Assembly: GCA_041661665.1 (NCBI GenBank)
Contig: JBAZTW010000002.1
Coordinates: forward strand, 81,579 to 145,578
From: GWC2-45-44 sp041661665
GTDB lineage: Bacteria > Planctomycetota > Phycisphaerae > Sedimentisphaerales > UBA12454
Length of the DNA: 64,000 nucleotides
Direction: 5' to 3'
Numbering within the stretch: position 1 is the stretch's first letter; each line of letters opens with the position of its first letter. Positions 16,593-25,335 of this stretch are shown piece by piece. Both the position numbers and the translations under genes were made by a program. The notes under the pieces are model-generated. The model worked only from the letters and a program-made list of their open reading frames with translations. It was not told the DNA's origin and ran no database searches.

Positions 16593-18083
16593 ATGTTGGA
16601 TGTTAATAAGGTCGGTATTCGTACATTTACCGCTCGGCTTGGAAACAAGCTGTCGGAGATAGTTTCATCGCAGCGCAAACAGTTGCGCGAGCAGTTGGAG
16701 TCTCCGCTGTTCGATGACCTGAGCGCAAAATGTCTGATAGTTTTCGCAATCGGCATAATTGTTTACAGCGGGCTGATGAGCGGAGACAATTTTAAATCTA
16801 CTATAGAGACAATGCGGTCGCACAAACTTGGTCTGTTTTATGTATATACGCTGAAGTTCCTTTTGTTTTTGAATTTGGGCGTGTTTATCTGGAGAATTGT
16901 GCTGGTAGCCAGATATAAGGCTGTTCCAGGCTGTTCTGATAAGGAACTGCCTAAATGCACAGTGATTGTTCCCGCTTATAACGAAGGCAGGCAGGTGTTA
17001 GAGACTCTTGAAACAGTTGTTGCAAGCGATTATCCGGCTGATAAACTTCAGATAATTGCCATTGACGACGGCAGTAAAGATGACACATTCAAATGGATAG
17101 AAGCCGCGTGCAGTTCGATGCCGGGCAGAATTGAGAGTTTTAAACAGCCTGTGAACAAAGGCAAGAGAGAGGCTATTTATGAAGGCGTTATGCGAAGCAG
17201 CGGCAGGATAATTGTTACAATCGACAGCGATTCAACAATTGAACCCGATACAATCAGGAATCTTGTCAGTCCGTTTGTAAAAGACAAGACCGTTGGCGCA
17301 GTTGCCGGCAACGTGAGGGTTTTAAATGCCTCCGAAGGCATTATACCAAAGATGCTCGATGTTATTTTTGCCTATAGTTTTGACTTTTTGCGTGCAAGTC
17401 AGAGTATGGTGGACACTGTTTTCTGCACTCCCGGCGCTCTTTCAGCGTATCGCAAAGATGTCGTGATAAAAAATCTCAAAGAATGGGTCAATCAGACCTT
17501 TATGGGGACAAAGGCGGGTATCGGCGAAGACAGAGCCTTAACCAATATGATTCTCGATTGCGGCTGGGCTGTCAGATTTCAATCCAATTCCATTGTATAT
17601 ACCAATGTGCCTACCGACTATCTTCAGCTCTGCAAAATGCTTTTGCGATGGGCCAGAAGCAATGTTCGCGAAACGCTGGCAATGGGAAAATTTATCTTCA
17701 AAAAATTCCGTACCGGTTCTACTATCGGGGCGAGAATCAATTTTATAATGTCGTGCATAAGCCTGATTTTTCCAAAAGCTCTGGTCGGAATGTTTATAGC
17801 CATAATGTTTTTTGATTCGCAGACATATCTGTCGCAGCTTATGTTCGGAACGGTCATAGCTTCTACAGCGCCTGCGGTTTTTTATGCCATTCGGTTAAAA
17901 GACTCGGACTTGCTCTGGGCTCATGCTTATGGCCTGTTCTGGATGGCCAGCCTGTGGTGGATTACGCCCTGGTCTATCCTTACAGCCAAAAACGGCAATT
18001 GGCTCACGCGAGAACTGCCGCAGCAAAGACCTGTAACCAGCAGCAAGACAAGCCTGCAATTGGGCGTTGGCGCCGCTGCCTGA
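16593..18083 (+). CDS. Processive family-2 glycosyltransferase (hyaluronan/chitin-oligosaccharide synthase-like)
   Basis: Integral inner-membrane polysaccharide synthase. Two membrane segments lie near residues 46-65 and 85-105. The cytosolic GT2 domain starts with TVIVPAYNEG. It carries the D,D,D,RxxRW set: DDGSKDDT, DSDSTIEPD, GEDRALTNM and LLRWARSN near 352. Several membrane segments follow (about 375-470). This arrangement is that of NodC, HAS and PgaC synthases, which extrude polymer while building it; the product cannot be told. ATG 16593 is preferred because an earlier TTG in the same frame overlaps the promoter -35. PEP-CTERM proteins often accompany exopolysaccharide genes. Confidence 0.85.
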   Translation: MLDVNKVGIRTFTARLGNKLSEIVSSQRKQLREQLESPLFDDLSAKCLIVFAIGIIVYSGLMSGDNFKSTIETMRSHKLGLFYVYTLKFLLFLNLGVFIWRIVLVARYKAVPGCSDKELPKCTVIVPAYNEGRQVLETLETVVASDYPADKLQIIAIDDGSKDDTFKWIEAACSSMPGRIESFKQPVNKGKREAIYEGVMRSSGRIIVTIDSDSTIEPDTIRNLVSPFVKDKTVGAVAGNVRVLNASEGIIPKMLDVIFAYSFDFLRASQSMVDTVFCTPGALSAYRKDVVIKNLKEWVNQTFMGTKAGIGEDRALTNMILDCGWAVRFQSNSIVYTNVPTDYLQLCKMLLRWARSNVRETLAMGKFIFKKFRTGSTIGARINFIMSCISLIFPKALVGMFIAIMFFDSQTYLSQLMFGTVIASTAPAVFYAIRLKDSDLLWAHAYGLFWMASLWWITPWSILTAKNGNWLTRELPQQRPVTSSKTSLQLGVGAAA

Positions 18084-18197
18084 TAAAATATGCGGTAATT
18101 GCAGGGGTATATACTTTTACACCTTTAGAAAACATTTCACTTGGCGAGTCTGCCCATAGCTGCGGAGGATTTGCTGATAGCTAAGTAAGTTTGCTGT

Positions 18198-18755
18198 TTA
18201 ATGCATATCGAACAGGCTTTGTGTTTTGATAATCGTAACCTGGTCGGGATACGCGTGGAAAGCGTGGATGTGCAGTTCATCTTTTCTCGCTTCGAAGTCT
18301 ATATAGCTGAAAGGCTCAAGACCGCCGATAGCGAGTTTTGGGAACTTAACAAATATGCCTCGATTGCGGGCGAATCTCTCAAGGTCGCTGTGGCTTTGAC
18401 GATAGAGATTAGGACTCATCTTTTCAACCTGAAAATCAGTCATATAGCTAAGGCCTTTGGCCAATGTGCACTTATGGCTTCTTTGGCCGGAGAATCTGAA
18501 TCTTTCAATCAGGCCTCGGCGGGGCAGCAGTTGGGTTGGTGTGCTGATTAACTCTGAAAGGCAAAGTTCGTTTGCGAATACACTGACAACGTGCGAACCG
18601 CCGGTTACCCAAATCAAAGCCTCATATTTGTCTGTCTTTATCGTTCGCTTTTCGTGAATAGTGAAAAGCTCCGGATGAAGAGGCCTTTGGTAAAGGGTGA
18701 AGGTCAATTCGCTTACAATAACATTTGTGTTTGGTAGTTCCATTGCAAAACCCAT
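18198..18755 (-). CDS. Conserved hypothetical protein (possibly DUF2617)
   Basis: A soluble protein of 185 residues with no signal peptide or membrane helix. It begins with a beta-rich half (NVIVSELTFTLYQRPLHPELF, then YEALIWVTGGSHVVSVF) and ends with IHAFHAYPDQVTIIKTQSLF. Several conserved-looking His residues stand near the C-terminus (ELHIHAFHAY). The pattern recalls a domain of unknown function seen in planctomycetes, but the family name is uncertain. It converges with the polysaccharide synthase gene and appears monocistronic. Confidence 0.65.
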   Translation of the reverse strand: MGFAMELPNTNVIVSELTFTLYQRPLHPELFTIHEKRTIKTDKYEALIWVTGGSHVVSVFANELCLSELISTPTQLLPRRGLIERFRFSGQRSHKCTLAKGLSYMTDFQVEKMSPNLYRQSHSDLERFARNRGIFVKFPKLAIGGLEPFSYIDFEARKDELHIHAFHAYPDQVTIIKTQSLFDMH

Positions 18756-18963
18756 ATAAGACTCAAGTTAGCTGCTGCTTCTTATGGGTGTATTATATCA
18801 AAAAACACGATTCAATACAAGTGCGTTTTCAGTACTGATAATGCGGTTTTGGGCTATTATAGGACGATTATAACACAAGTGTTTAAAGCTGCTGGAATAA
18901 GGATTTACAAAAAAAGTGATAATTTTTTAATAATCGGTTTGCTTTTGCGATTTTTTTTGCCTT

Positions 18964-19884
18964 TCAGCAATGCTCAAACAGCCAGGCGTTGAGTAAAGTG
19001 GCGATTATATCGTAAAAAGCATGTGTTCCTGCGGCGATTCCAAAGCCCCGAACCGCGAAGATAATCGCGAAAAATACCCCCGCGATTGTCCGAAAAGCGA
19101 AGGGCATTATTCTGAAAATTTCAGCGTTTGCGAACTGGCCGTTCAGGAATACAAAGTGGTGATGAAGGCTGAAAAGGACAGATGAGATAATTACCGATGC
19201 GATAATTGAGTTTAACTTTGGCATACCAAGAACCAACTCGAAAAACGTCATTGAAAGACTTATCAACACTAATCTGAAAATAAGTTCTTCATAAATGCCC
19301 GCTCCGATGCCCGTGAGTATATCCATTTTTACGCTTCGGCGGTGGAGACCTGCGGTGGTTTGGTTGCTGCTGTTGCTTGGCTGGTCGGTTTGCAGAGGAG
19401 CGATGGAACTGCACGCTGTTATTTCATTGAAAACGCCCGCGGCAGATTGAGGTCTTGGCGCCCTGTTAAGAACCAGCGCAAGTACGATTAGGGGTATAGC
19501 CAGAACAATACATTCGCCGGCCATTACCGCAAAATCGGTTAGCTTGACCTTCCAGCTCTGTCTGCACGTCATCTGGAGCGTTATAAGCGTTAAAATCACA
19601 ACCGCCGGTGCGAAAAACCAGGCGTTTTTTGTGGTCATTCCGAGGGATTGGAGAAAATTCTGCACCCATACAAACGAAACAACCGCTCCGCGAACATTGC
19701 TTGCCGGGGCGCTGAGCAGTTGCGGATTGACCATTAGAACCAGAACTTCATAAAGGATTATAAAAGGCAGAATGAACCAAAGGCCATAGATAGGCCTTGC
19801 AGTCCGTGCATAGTAGCTGTTTTGCTCGGCAGCCTTGCTCTTCCTTGAGGGCTTGTCAGTTCCATCTGATTTTCGCTTTGCCAT
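18964..19884 (-). CDS. CPBP-family intramembrane glutamic/metallo-protease (Rce1-like)
   Basis: Polytopic membrane protein of 306 aa with a basic, Lys/Ser-rich N-terminus and about seven membrane segments. The three Abi/CPBP motifs are present: the EELIFR pair of glutamates and Arg, SLHHHF, and GTHAFYD near the C-terminus. The family covers CAAX-type prenyl proteases and bacteriocin-immunity proteins; the substrate here is unknown. A poorly conserved loop (QSAAGVFNEITACSSIAP onward) interrupts the middle. It is transcribed alone, away from the retropepsin pair. Confidence 0.85.
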   Translation of the reverse strand: MAKRKSDGTDKPSRKSKAAEQNSYYARTARPIYGLWFILPFIILYEVLVLMVNPQLLSAPASNVRGAVVSFVWVQNFLQSLGMTTKNAWFFAPAVVILTLITLQMTCRQSWKVKLTDFAVMAGECIVLAIPLIVLALVLNRAPRPQSAAGVFNEITACSSIAPLQTDQPSNSSNQTTAGLHRRSVKMDILTGIGAGIYEELIFRLVLISLSMTFFELVLGMPKLNSIIASVIISSVLFSLHHHFVFLNGQFANAEIFRIMPFAFRTIAGVFFAIIFAVRGFGIAAGTHAFYDIIATLLNAWLFEHC

Positions 19885-19968
19885 TGCTGTGGGAGTTTAA
19901 CCGAAAGAATTAAAAAACGCAAAAGAAAACGTTTTTTTAGACACGAATTAACACGGATTTTTTTATAA

Positions 19969-19996
19969 CCAGCGTGGGCTAATAGCCCCGCTCTAC
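19969..19996 (-). repeat. GTAGAGCGGGGCT hairpin repeat supplying a stop codon
   Basis: On the minus strand this reads GTAGAGCGGGGCTATTAGCC and continues CACGC, a diverged copy of the repeat at 2451. Its TAG is the stop codon of the retropepsin gene. An ACACGAATTAACACGG motif lies just beside it (19941). Confidence 0.65.
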
Positions 19997-20457
19997 GAAA
20001 CTGTTTTTGATTTTGGTTTTCTGAGGGAGAAATTTTTATTAGGGTAGTTGATAGTCAAAACATAATCCTTTAAAAAATCTTTCTCGCCCAAAATAACCAT
20101 ATGCAAATTAGGAACAACCGCAAATTCTTTTTTGGGAACCCTTATTGCGAACCTGTTTGGGTCCACTTTTCCGTTTGAATCCGAGTACAAAACATCTAAA
20201 GAAAAGGTATGCATATAGACTTTGACTTCGCCGCCAATCCCCGAACTCATATCTTTTTTGGCCTTATGACTTCTTACATCGTGATACAGAGCCTTGGCAA
20301 TGTACTCAGGAATGCAGGTCATATCGGCTCCTGTATCAATAAGTCCCCATGTTTCATAGCTGAAGTCATTTGCGGGATTATGCAACACCACTGGGACTAA
20401 CGGCTTATTAAAAGGGCACTCCGCAGAAACTCTGAATGGATAAGAGTCTATTGGCAT
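19993..20457 (-). CDS. Retropepsin-like aspartic protease
   Basis: A 154-residue single-lobe aspartic protease of clan AA. The catalytic loop GLIDTGADMTCIP is clear near residue 37, and the second hallmark, hydrophobic-hydrophobic-Gly, appears as MVILGEKDFLKDYVLTINY near 125. No signal peptide, so a cytosolic dimer is expected. The start lies nine bases after the stop of a 64-residue DUF5678-like gene, so the two form one operon. The stop codon lies inside a repeat, so the C-terminus may have been trimmed or altered. Confidence 0.8.
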   Translation of the reverse strand: MPIDSYPFRVSAECPFNKPLVPVVLHNPANDFSYETWGLIDTGADMTCIPEYIAKALYHDVRSHKAKKDMSSGIGGEVKVYMHTFSLDVLYSDSNGKVDPNRFAIRVPKKEFAVVPNLHMVILGEKDFLKDYVLTINYPNKNFSLRKPKSKTVS

Positions 20458-20466
20458 TGGCAGGCT

Positions 20467-20661
20467 TTAGTAAATGTGTATAGCGTTTTTTCTGGGTATA
20501 AAAAATACGACAGGCGATTTACAGCCTTTATCAATTGCTTTTTGTCTTACGCCGCCGGGGTCTTTGCCTGAAGCGACAACATCTTTATGATTAAACGAGC
20601 GCGTAGCAACAAACTTGCCGGCATATTTCCCGCCGTTATTTATAATTGATTTAGCTGCCAT
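20467..20661 (-). CDS. Small DUF5678-like protein
   Basis: 64 residues: KYAGKFVATRSFNHKDVVASGKD, then VRQKAIDKGCKSPVVFFIP. The pattern of Tyr-X-Gly-Lys-X-Val-Ala, a GKDP turn and a final PVVFFIPRK strand matches the DUF5678 family as recalled. The family often sits beside retropepsin-like genes. GGAGATG precedes ATG 20661. Function unknown. The pairing could reflect substrate and protease, or an antitoxin-like regulator; neither is shown. Confidence 0.7.
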   Translation of the reverse strand: MAAKSIINNGGKYAGKFVATRSFNHKDVVASGKDPGGVRQKAIDKGCKSPVVFFIPRKNAIHIY

Positions 20662-20812
20662 AACATCTCCGTTTTCTATTTGCTTTAAAGAATCTATTTA
20701 ATTATACACAAAAACCAGCGAAAAAGACAAATGATTATTTTAAACACGACTTTTGGCCGCCAGAACCCCGAATTCTATTGCCTCTAAGTCCAAAATTCGT
20801 ATAATTTCTGCA

Positions 20813-21472
20813 ATGAATATAACCGGACAAAAATTAAAAGAGATATACGCTCTGCTGTTTGAGCGGTTTGGCTGTCAGCACTGGTGGCCGGGCGAAACGA
20901 AAGACGAAATCATCGCAGGAGCAATCCTCACCCAGAATACCAATTGGCAAAACGTCGAAAAGGCGCTGAACAATCTCAAAAACGCGGGCCTTATGACTAT
21001 AGAAAAGCTCCACGGCCTCGACCACGACACTTTGGCAGGGCTGATTAGGCCGGCAGGCTATTACAACATCAAGGCGAAGCGACTGAAAAATTTTCTCAAC
21101 TGGTTTTTTGAGCAGCGGGGCGGCTCAACAGAGGGTCTGGAAAAATTAAGCACGGCGGTATTTAGAGAAGAACTGCTTAGTATCAACGGCATAGGCAGAG
21201 AAACGGCTGATTCGATTCTGCTGTACGCATTCGAGCGGCCTGTGTTTGTGGTTGATGCTTATACATACAGAATCGCTGTCCGCCATCAGCTTATCGAGCC
21301 GGAATGCGATTATGAGCAGCTTAAGAGTTTATTTGAGGATAATCTCGAAACGGATGTTAAACTTTTTAATGAATTCCACGCTTTAATTGTTCGGGCTGGA
21401 AAAGAATTTTGCAGACCACAGGCAAAATGCGAAAAATGCCCGCTGGAAAATCTGCCGCATAGAATTGAATAG
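20813..21472 (+). CDS. HhH-GPD DNA glycosylase, MagIII-like
   Basis: Base-excision repair glycosylase of the endonuclease III superfamily, 219 aa. The substrate helix is GAILTQNTNWQNVEKAL, the helix-hairpin-helix is LLSINGIGRETADSILLYA, and the catalytic Asp is in VVDAYTYRIAVRH. The Lys of bifunctional endonuclease III is Glu here (GRETA), as in MagIII-type 3-methyladenine glycosylases, so lyase activity is not expected. The iron-sulfur loop has only three Cys (CRPQAKCEKC); the fourth position is Pro. ATG 20813 is chosen; a TTG 60 bases earlier adds residues unlike the family. Repeat words separate it from hypF. Confidence 0.83.
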   Translation: MNITGQKLKEIYALLFERFGCQHWWPGETKDEIIAGAILTQNTNWQNVEKALNNLKNAGLMTIEKLHGLDHDTLAGLIRPAGYYNIKAKRLKNFLNWFFEQRGGSTEGLEKLSTAVFREELLSINGIGRETADSILLYAFERPVFVVDAYTYRIAVRHQLIEPECDYEQLKSLFEDNLETDVKLFNEFHALIVRAGKEFCRPQAKCEKCPLENLPHRIE

Positions 21473-21507
21473 CCACAAAGGCACGAAGACACGAAGAAAA
21501 AAAATAT

Positions 21508-23955
21508 ATGAGAAAAAAAATACAATTATGCGGACAGGTGCAGGGCATCGGGTTTCGGCCATACGTTTATAAACTGGCGAAGGAGCTTGGCCTGACAGGC
21601 ATAGTCTATAATCACAGCGAGGGGGCGGCAATTGAAGTCCAGGGCGAAAAGAAAAACATCGATGAATTTATCTCAAGATTAAAACTGGCGGAAAAAAGCG
21701 ATTTGCCGCTGCTGAAAATTATCTCGATGGAAATTTCAGATATTGCCTTAAAAAGCGAAAACACTTTCGAGATTAAGCAAAGTCAAACCGCAGGGGCGGC
21801 AAGGGCGGAAATTACGCCTGATATGGCTATCTGCAAAGATTGTCTGCGCGAGCTTTTTGACAAGAATGATTTTCGCTATCGCTATCCATTTATCAACTGC
21901 ACAAACTGCGGCCCTCGCTATTCGATAATCAAAACCATACCATACGACAGACCGAACACAACAATGTCCGCATTCAAACTGTGCGACAAATGCAATGGGC
22001 AATATGGCAATCCCGCGGACAGACGATTCCACGCCCAGCCTGTCGCCTGCGCGGTTTGCGGGCCTAAGATAAAGCTATGCGATAATAAAGGCAGCACAAT
22101 TGAAGCTGACTCCGATTCGGCGATTAGAAAAACGGCGGAATTATTGGCTGCCGGCAAAATAGCGGCAATCAAAGGGCTTGGCGGATACCATTTAGCCTGC
22201 GACGCTGAAAATGATGATGCGGTCAAATTGCTAAGAACCCGCAAAATGCGAGATTATAAACCGTTTGCGATTATGGCAGGGAGCGTCGATATAATTCGTA
22301 AGTTCGCCTGTGTGGATGAGATTTCAGAGAAAGTTCTTAAGAGCATTCAGTCGCCGATTGTGCTATTGCCTAAAAAAACGCCGAACACAATCGCGGCATC
22401 CGTCGCGGCGGGCGTGAACACGTTCGGTTTTATGCTGCCTTATACGCCTTTGCATTATTTGCTTTTTGCCGAGAAAAAATTTGATTGCCTGATTATGACC
22501 AGCGGCAATGTTTCCGATGAACCGCTGATTTGCAAAGACCAGCAGGCTTTTGAAAAATTAGCTGATATTGCTGATGTTTTTTTGATTCACGACAGGGAAA
22601 TTTACAGGCAGGTTGACGATTCGGTTGTGCATATTGTCAAAAACGAACCTGTGCCCCTTCGCCGGTCGAGGGGTTTTGTTCCGCAGACATTTGTTTTGAA
22701 AGGGATAGATTCCCGCCTGCGCGGGAATGACAAAGAGATTGCCGCGTCGTCCCGAAGCGGAACTCCTCGCAATGACATATTTGCCGCGGGGGCGGATTTG
22801 AAAAATACTTTCTGCCTTGCGAAGCAAAATCGTTTTGCCGTCAGCGAGCATATAGGCGATTTAGCTGATTCCAATGTTTATAAACACTGGATAGACTCCA
22901 TTGGGCATTTAAAAAAACTGCTTGATATTGAGCCGGAAGTCTTCGCCTGCGACCTGCACCCAAACTATTTTACAAGCCAATACACAAGAAAAATCTCAAA
23001 GGGCAAAAAACTCATCGAAATTCAGCATCATTGGGCGCATATCGCATCGGTGATTGCCGAGCATAATATAGCCGACAGTGTAATCGGCCTTGTCGCTGAT
23101 GGCACAGGCTTCGGCACGGATGGGGCTGTCTGGGGATGCGAATGTCTTATCGCTTCATTAACGGAGTTTAAGCGTTTTGGGCATTTGGCGTATTATCCTC
23201 TTGGCGGCGGCGATTCGGCCGCAAAGCAGGCAATCAGGCCTCTGTTGGGACTGGCGGCAAAATACAATTTAACTATTCCACAGGATATTCTGGAATCCAT
23301 TGAATCGGACGGCGAAAAAATAAATATTATAAAAACGCAGTTGGAAAAAAATATCAATACCGTCCAGACATCGAGCTTGGGCAGATTGTTTGACGCTGTC
23401 GCGGCAGTTTGCGGACTTGGCGGCAAAAATAATTTTGAAGCTGAATTGCCGATGGCACTTGAAGCCGCCGCGGACAAAAACATCAAAGATTATTATACGT
23501 TTGAACTGATAAATGGCGAAATTCAAATAGGGAAAATGCTCGAAGAAATTTTAACAGATACAAAAAAGTTGTCATTTCGACCGGAATTCGTCCCGAAAAT
23601 CGGGACGAATGAAGCGGAGAAATCTGTTTTAAATAGATTTCTCGATTCCGGCGACAAAGTCGCCTCCACTCGAAATGACAGGGCTGAAGCATATTCTAAT
23701 GTGGGCACAATTTCCGCGAAATTCCATAACACCATCGCGCAATTTTTTCTCACTCTGGCCAAATCCGCAAAAGAACAGACCGGTATAAACATCGTTGCGG
23801 TGAGCGGGGGGGTATTTTGCAACAGATTTTTGCTTGCTCGGCTGATTGAGCTTTTGGAGGCAAACGGGTTTGAGGTTTTTTATAATCGGCTTGTGCCGGC
23901 AAACGATGGCGGAATCTCGTTAGGCCAGGCAGCGATAGCGGCAAACAGAGAATAA
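21508..23955 (+). CDS. hypF: Carbamoyltransferase HypF with two repeat-derived insertions
   Basis: Makes the carbamoyl precursor of the cyanide ligands of NiFe hydrogenase. Domains: acylphosphatase (1-88, QVQGIGFRPYVYKLA), paired zinc fingers (108-185, CKDC, CTNCGP, CDKC, CAVCGP), YrdC-like (205-385, IKGLGGYHLACDA, RRSRG) and Kae1-like (about 430-815, LVADGTGFGTDG, VSGGVFCNRF). At 815 aa it is longer than the usual 740-770. About 27 residues after FVL (containing SRLRGNDKE) and 37 residues near 690 are encoded by intergenic-type repeats kept in frame. No other hyp or hydrogenase gene is in the window. The ribosome site is poor and falls inside an ACGAAGACACGAAG repeat word. Confidence 0.93.
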   Translation: MRKKIQLCGQVQGIGFRPYVYKLAKELGLTGIVYNHSEGAAIEVQGEKKNIDEFISRLKLAEKSDLPLLKIISMEISDIALKSENTFEIKQSQTAGAARAEITPDMAICKDCLRELFDKNDFRYRYPFINCTNCGPRYSIIKTIPYDRPNTTMSAFKLCDKCNGQYGNPADRRFHAQPVACAVCGPKIKLCDNKGSTIEADSDSAIRKTAELLAAGKIAAIKGLGGYHLACDAENDDAVKLLRTRKMRDYKPFAIMAGSVDIIRKFACVDEISEKVLKSIQSPIVLLPKKTPNTIAASVAAGVNTFGFMLPYTPLHYLLFAEKKFDCLIMTSGNVSDEPLICKDQQAFEKLADIADVFLIHDREIYRQVDDSVVHIVKNEPVPLRRSRGFVPQTFVLKGIDSRLRGNDKEIAASSRSGTPRNDIFAAGADLKNTFCLAKQNRFAVSEHIGDLADSNVYKHWIDSIGHLKKLLDIEPEVFACDLHPNYFTSQYTRKISKGKKLIEIQHHWAHIASVIAEHNIADSVIGLVADGTGFGTDGAVWGCECLIASLTEFKRFGHLAYYPLGGGDSAAKQAIRPLLGLAAKYNLTIPQDILESIESDGEKINIIKTQLEKNINTVQTSSLGRLFDAVAAVCGLGGKNNFEAELPMALEAAADKNIKDYYTFELINGEIQIGKMLEEILTDTKKLSFRPEFVPKIGTNEAEKSVLNRFLDSGDKVASTRNDRAEAYSNVGTISAKFHNTIAQFFLTLAKSAKEQTGINIVAVSGGVFCNRFLLARLIELLEANGFEVFYNRLVPANDGGISLGQAAIAANRE
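22708..22777 (+). repeat. Two repeats inserted in frame in hypF (interdomain linker)
   Basis: ATTCCCGCC/GCGGGAAT palindrome (22709-22728, relatives at 8584 and 53474), followed by GAGATTGCCGCG...CCTCGCAATGACA (22735-22777). The second is the inverse of a TTGCGAGG...GGCAATCTC repeat also at 61450. They encode the linker between the YrdC-like and Kae1-like domains. Confidence 0.85.
23570..23680 (+). repeat. 111-bp mosaic repeat inserted in frame in hypF
   Basis: TGTCATTTCGA at the start and TCGAAATGACA at the end are perfect inverted ends. Inside are AGAAATCT and AGATTTCT facing each other, plus hairpins CGTCCCG/CGGGACG and CGAC/GTCG. Each half matches the unit at 47694 and 61509. The length is exactly 37 codons. 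Confidence 0.9.
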
Positions 23956-24072
23956 ACACAGATTGTCGTTTATTCATTCGCAACGTCTTTTCTTTAAATA
24001 AGTTATGCAATTTTTAGCAAAATAGTGTCAATTTTAATTTTATATGCTATAATTTGCCGACGTATATAAAAT

Positions 24073-25335
24073 ATGGAAAAACCACCGTTCACAAAACAAA
24101 ATTTTGCGAAAATAGAAACCGCTTTCCACAGCAATTTTAATATGAGGCTGGAGACGACTGATGCGGCAGGCAGGGAGATTCTCTCACTTTGCAATAAAGA
24201 CTGTCATCCGGCGTTCTGTAAAATAATCCGCAGCAGCCCGGCAGGCCTTAAACGATGCAGACAGGACAGGCTGCGAAGTGTAAAAATGGCTTTTGAAACC
24301 GGCCAGCCATACATAAGTGTATGCCATGCCGGCATCGTTCTGGCATGCGTACCGGCGATGGATAAAGACGAGCCGCTTGGCGGCGTGTTCTTCGGCAAGT
24401 GCCTCTGGGATAAGCCGGACGATATTACTATTGACGAAATAAATAAACGCGTCAAAGGCATCAGAATCAACAGGGATAAGTTAGTTAGTGCGATTGAAAA
24501 ACTCCCAGTTGTGTCGGGCAGGAAAGTTCACGAAGCGGCGGAATTTTTATTTGTCGCTCTTTACGAAATCACCGGCCTTGACCCGCATATAATTCAGTGG
24601 CGAAGACAGCGAAGTCAGCAGCAGTCCGAAATCGGCGAACTTATAAGGAAAGAAAAAGAAAAAAGCAGGGCAGGCCAGTATCCGCTTGAAGCTGAAAAAA
24701 AATTGATGGACAAGGTCAAAATCGGCGACCGGCTCGGAGCAAGAGAAATTCTCAATATGATTCTGGCATGTATTATGCTAAACGACCCCGGCGATTTGGC
24801 GGTACTCAAGGCCAGAATGCTTGAATTGCTCAGTATCCTCAGCAGAAGCGCAGTCGAAGGCGGAGTTGATATAAATTTCCTGCTCGAAAAAAATCTTGAC
24901 TATATAAATAAAGTGATGCTGATTGACAATCAGCAGGATTTATGCGCGTGGATTGGAAACGCCCTCAACGATTTTATTGAGCAGGTTTATTCCACACAGG
25001 ACAGCAGAAGAGTTTCGCAGATTAAACCGGCGATTGATTATATTATGACGCATTACTGCGAGCCGATTACACTTAGCGATGTTGCCAAAGCGACTCATTT
25101 AAGCGTTTCAAGATTAAGCCATGTGTTTAAAGAGCAGACCGGCTTTACGATAGTCGATTATATGACCAACGCGAGAATCGAATACGCAAAGGAACTTTTA
25201 ATATCCACCAATAAAAACTGCACGGAGGTGTGTTTTGAGGCGGGATATAATAATCAGAGTTATTTTACAAGAACATTTAAAGAGGTCGTCGGCGTTACGC
25301 CGAGAAATTTCAGGGATATCAATAGACGGAAGTAA
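24073..25335 (+). CDS. AraC-family transcriptional regulator with PocR sensory domain
   Basis: 420 aa. Residues 8-160 form a PocR domain (AFHSNFNMRLETTDAAG, NKDCHPAFCKII, CRQDR, PYISVCHAGIVLACVPA, GGVFFGKCL) that binds small organic ligands in other bacteria. A helical linker follows. The C-terminal AraC double helix-turn-helix (about 322-418) includes ITLSDVAKATHLSVSRLSHV and the motif AGYNNQSYFTRTFKEVVGVTP. A TATAAT at 24048 lies 25 bases before the start, leaving a very short leader. The stop touches the dxr start codon, so it is co-transcribed with dxr and rseP; autoregulation is plausible. Confidence 0.87.
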   Translation: MEKPPFTKQNFAKIETAFHSNFNMRLETTDAAGREILSLCNKDCHPAFCKIIRSSPAGLKRCRQDRLRSVKMAFETGQPYISVCHAGIVLACVPAMDKDEPLGGVFFGKCLWDKPDDITIDEINKRVKGIRINRDKLVSAIEKLPVVSGRKVHEAAEFLFVALYEITGLDPHIIQWRRQRSQQQSEIGELIRKEKEKSRAGQYPLEAEKKLMDKVKIGDRLGAREILNMILACIMLNDPGDLAVLKARMLELLSILSRSAVEGGVDINFLLEKNLDYINKVMLIDNQQDLCAWIGNALNDFIEQVYSTQDSRRVSQIKPAIDYIMTHYCEPITLSDVAKATHLSVSRLSHVFKEQTGFTIVDYMTNARIEYAKELLISTNKNCTEVCFEAGYNNQSYFTRTFKEVVGVTPRNFRDINRRK

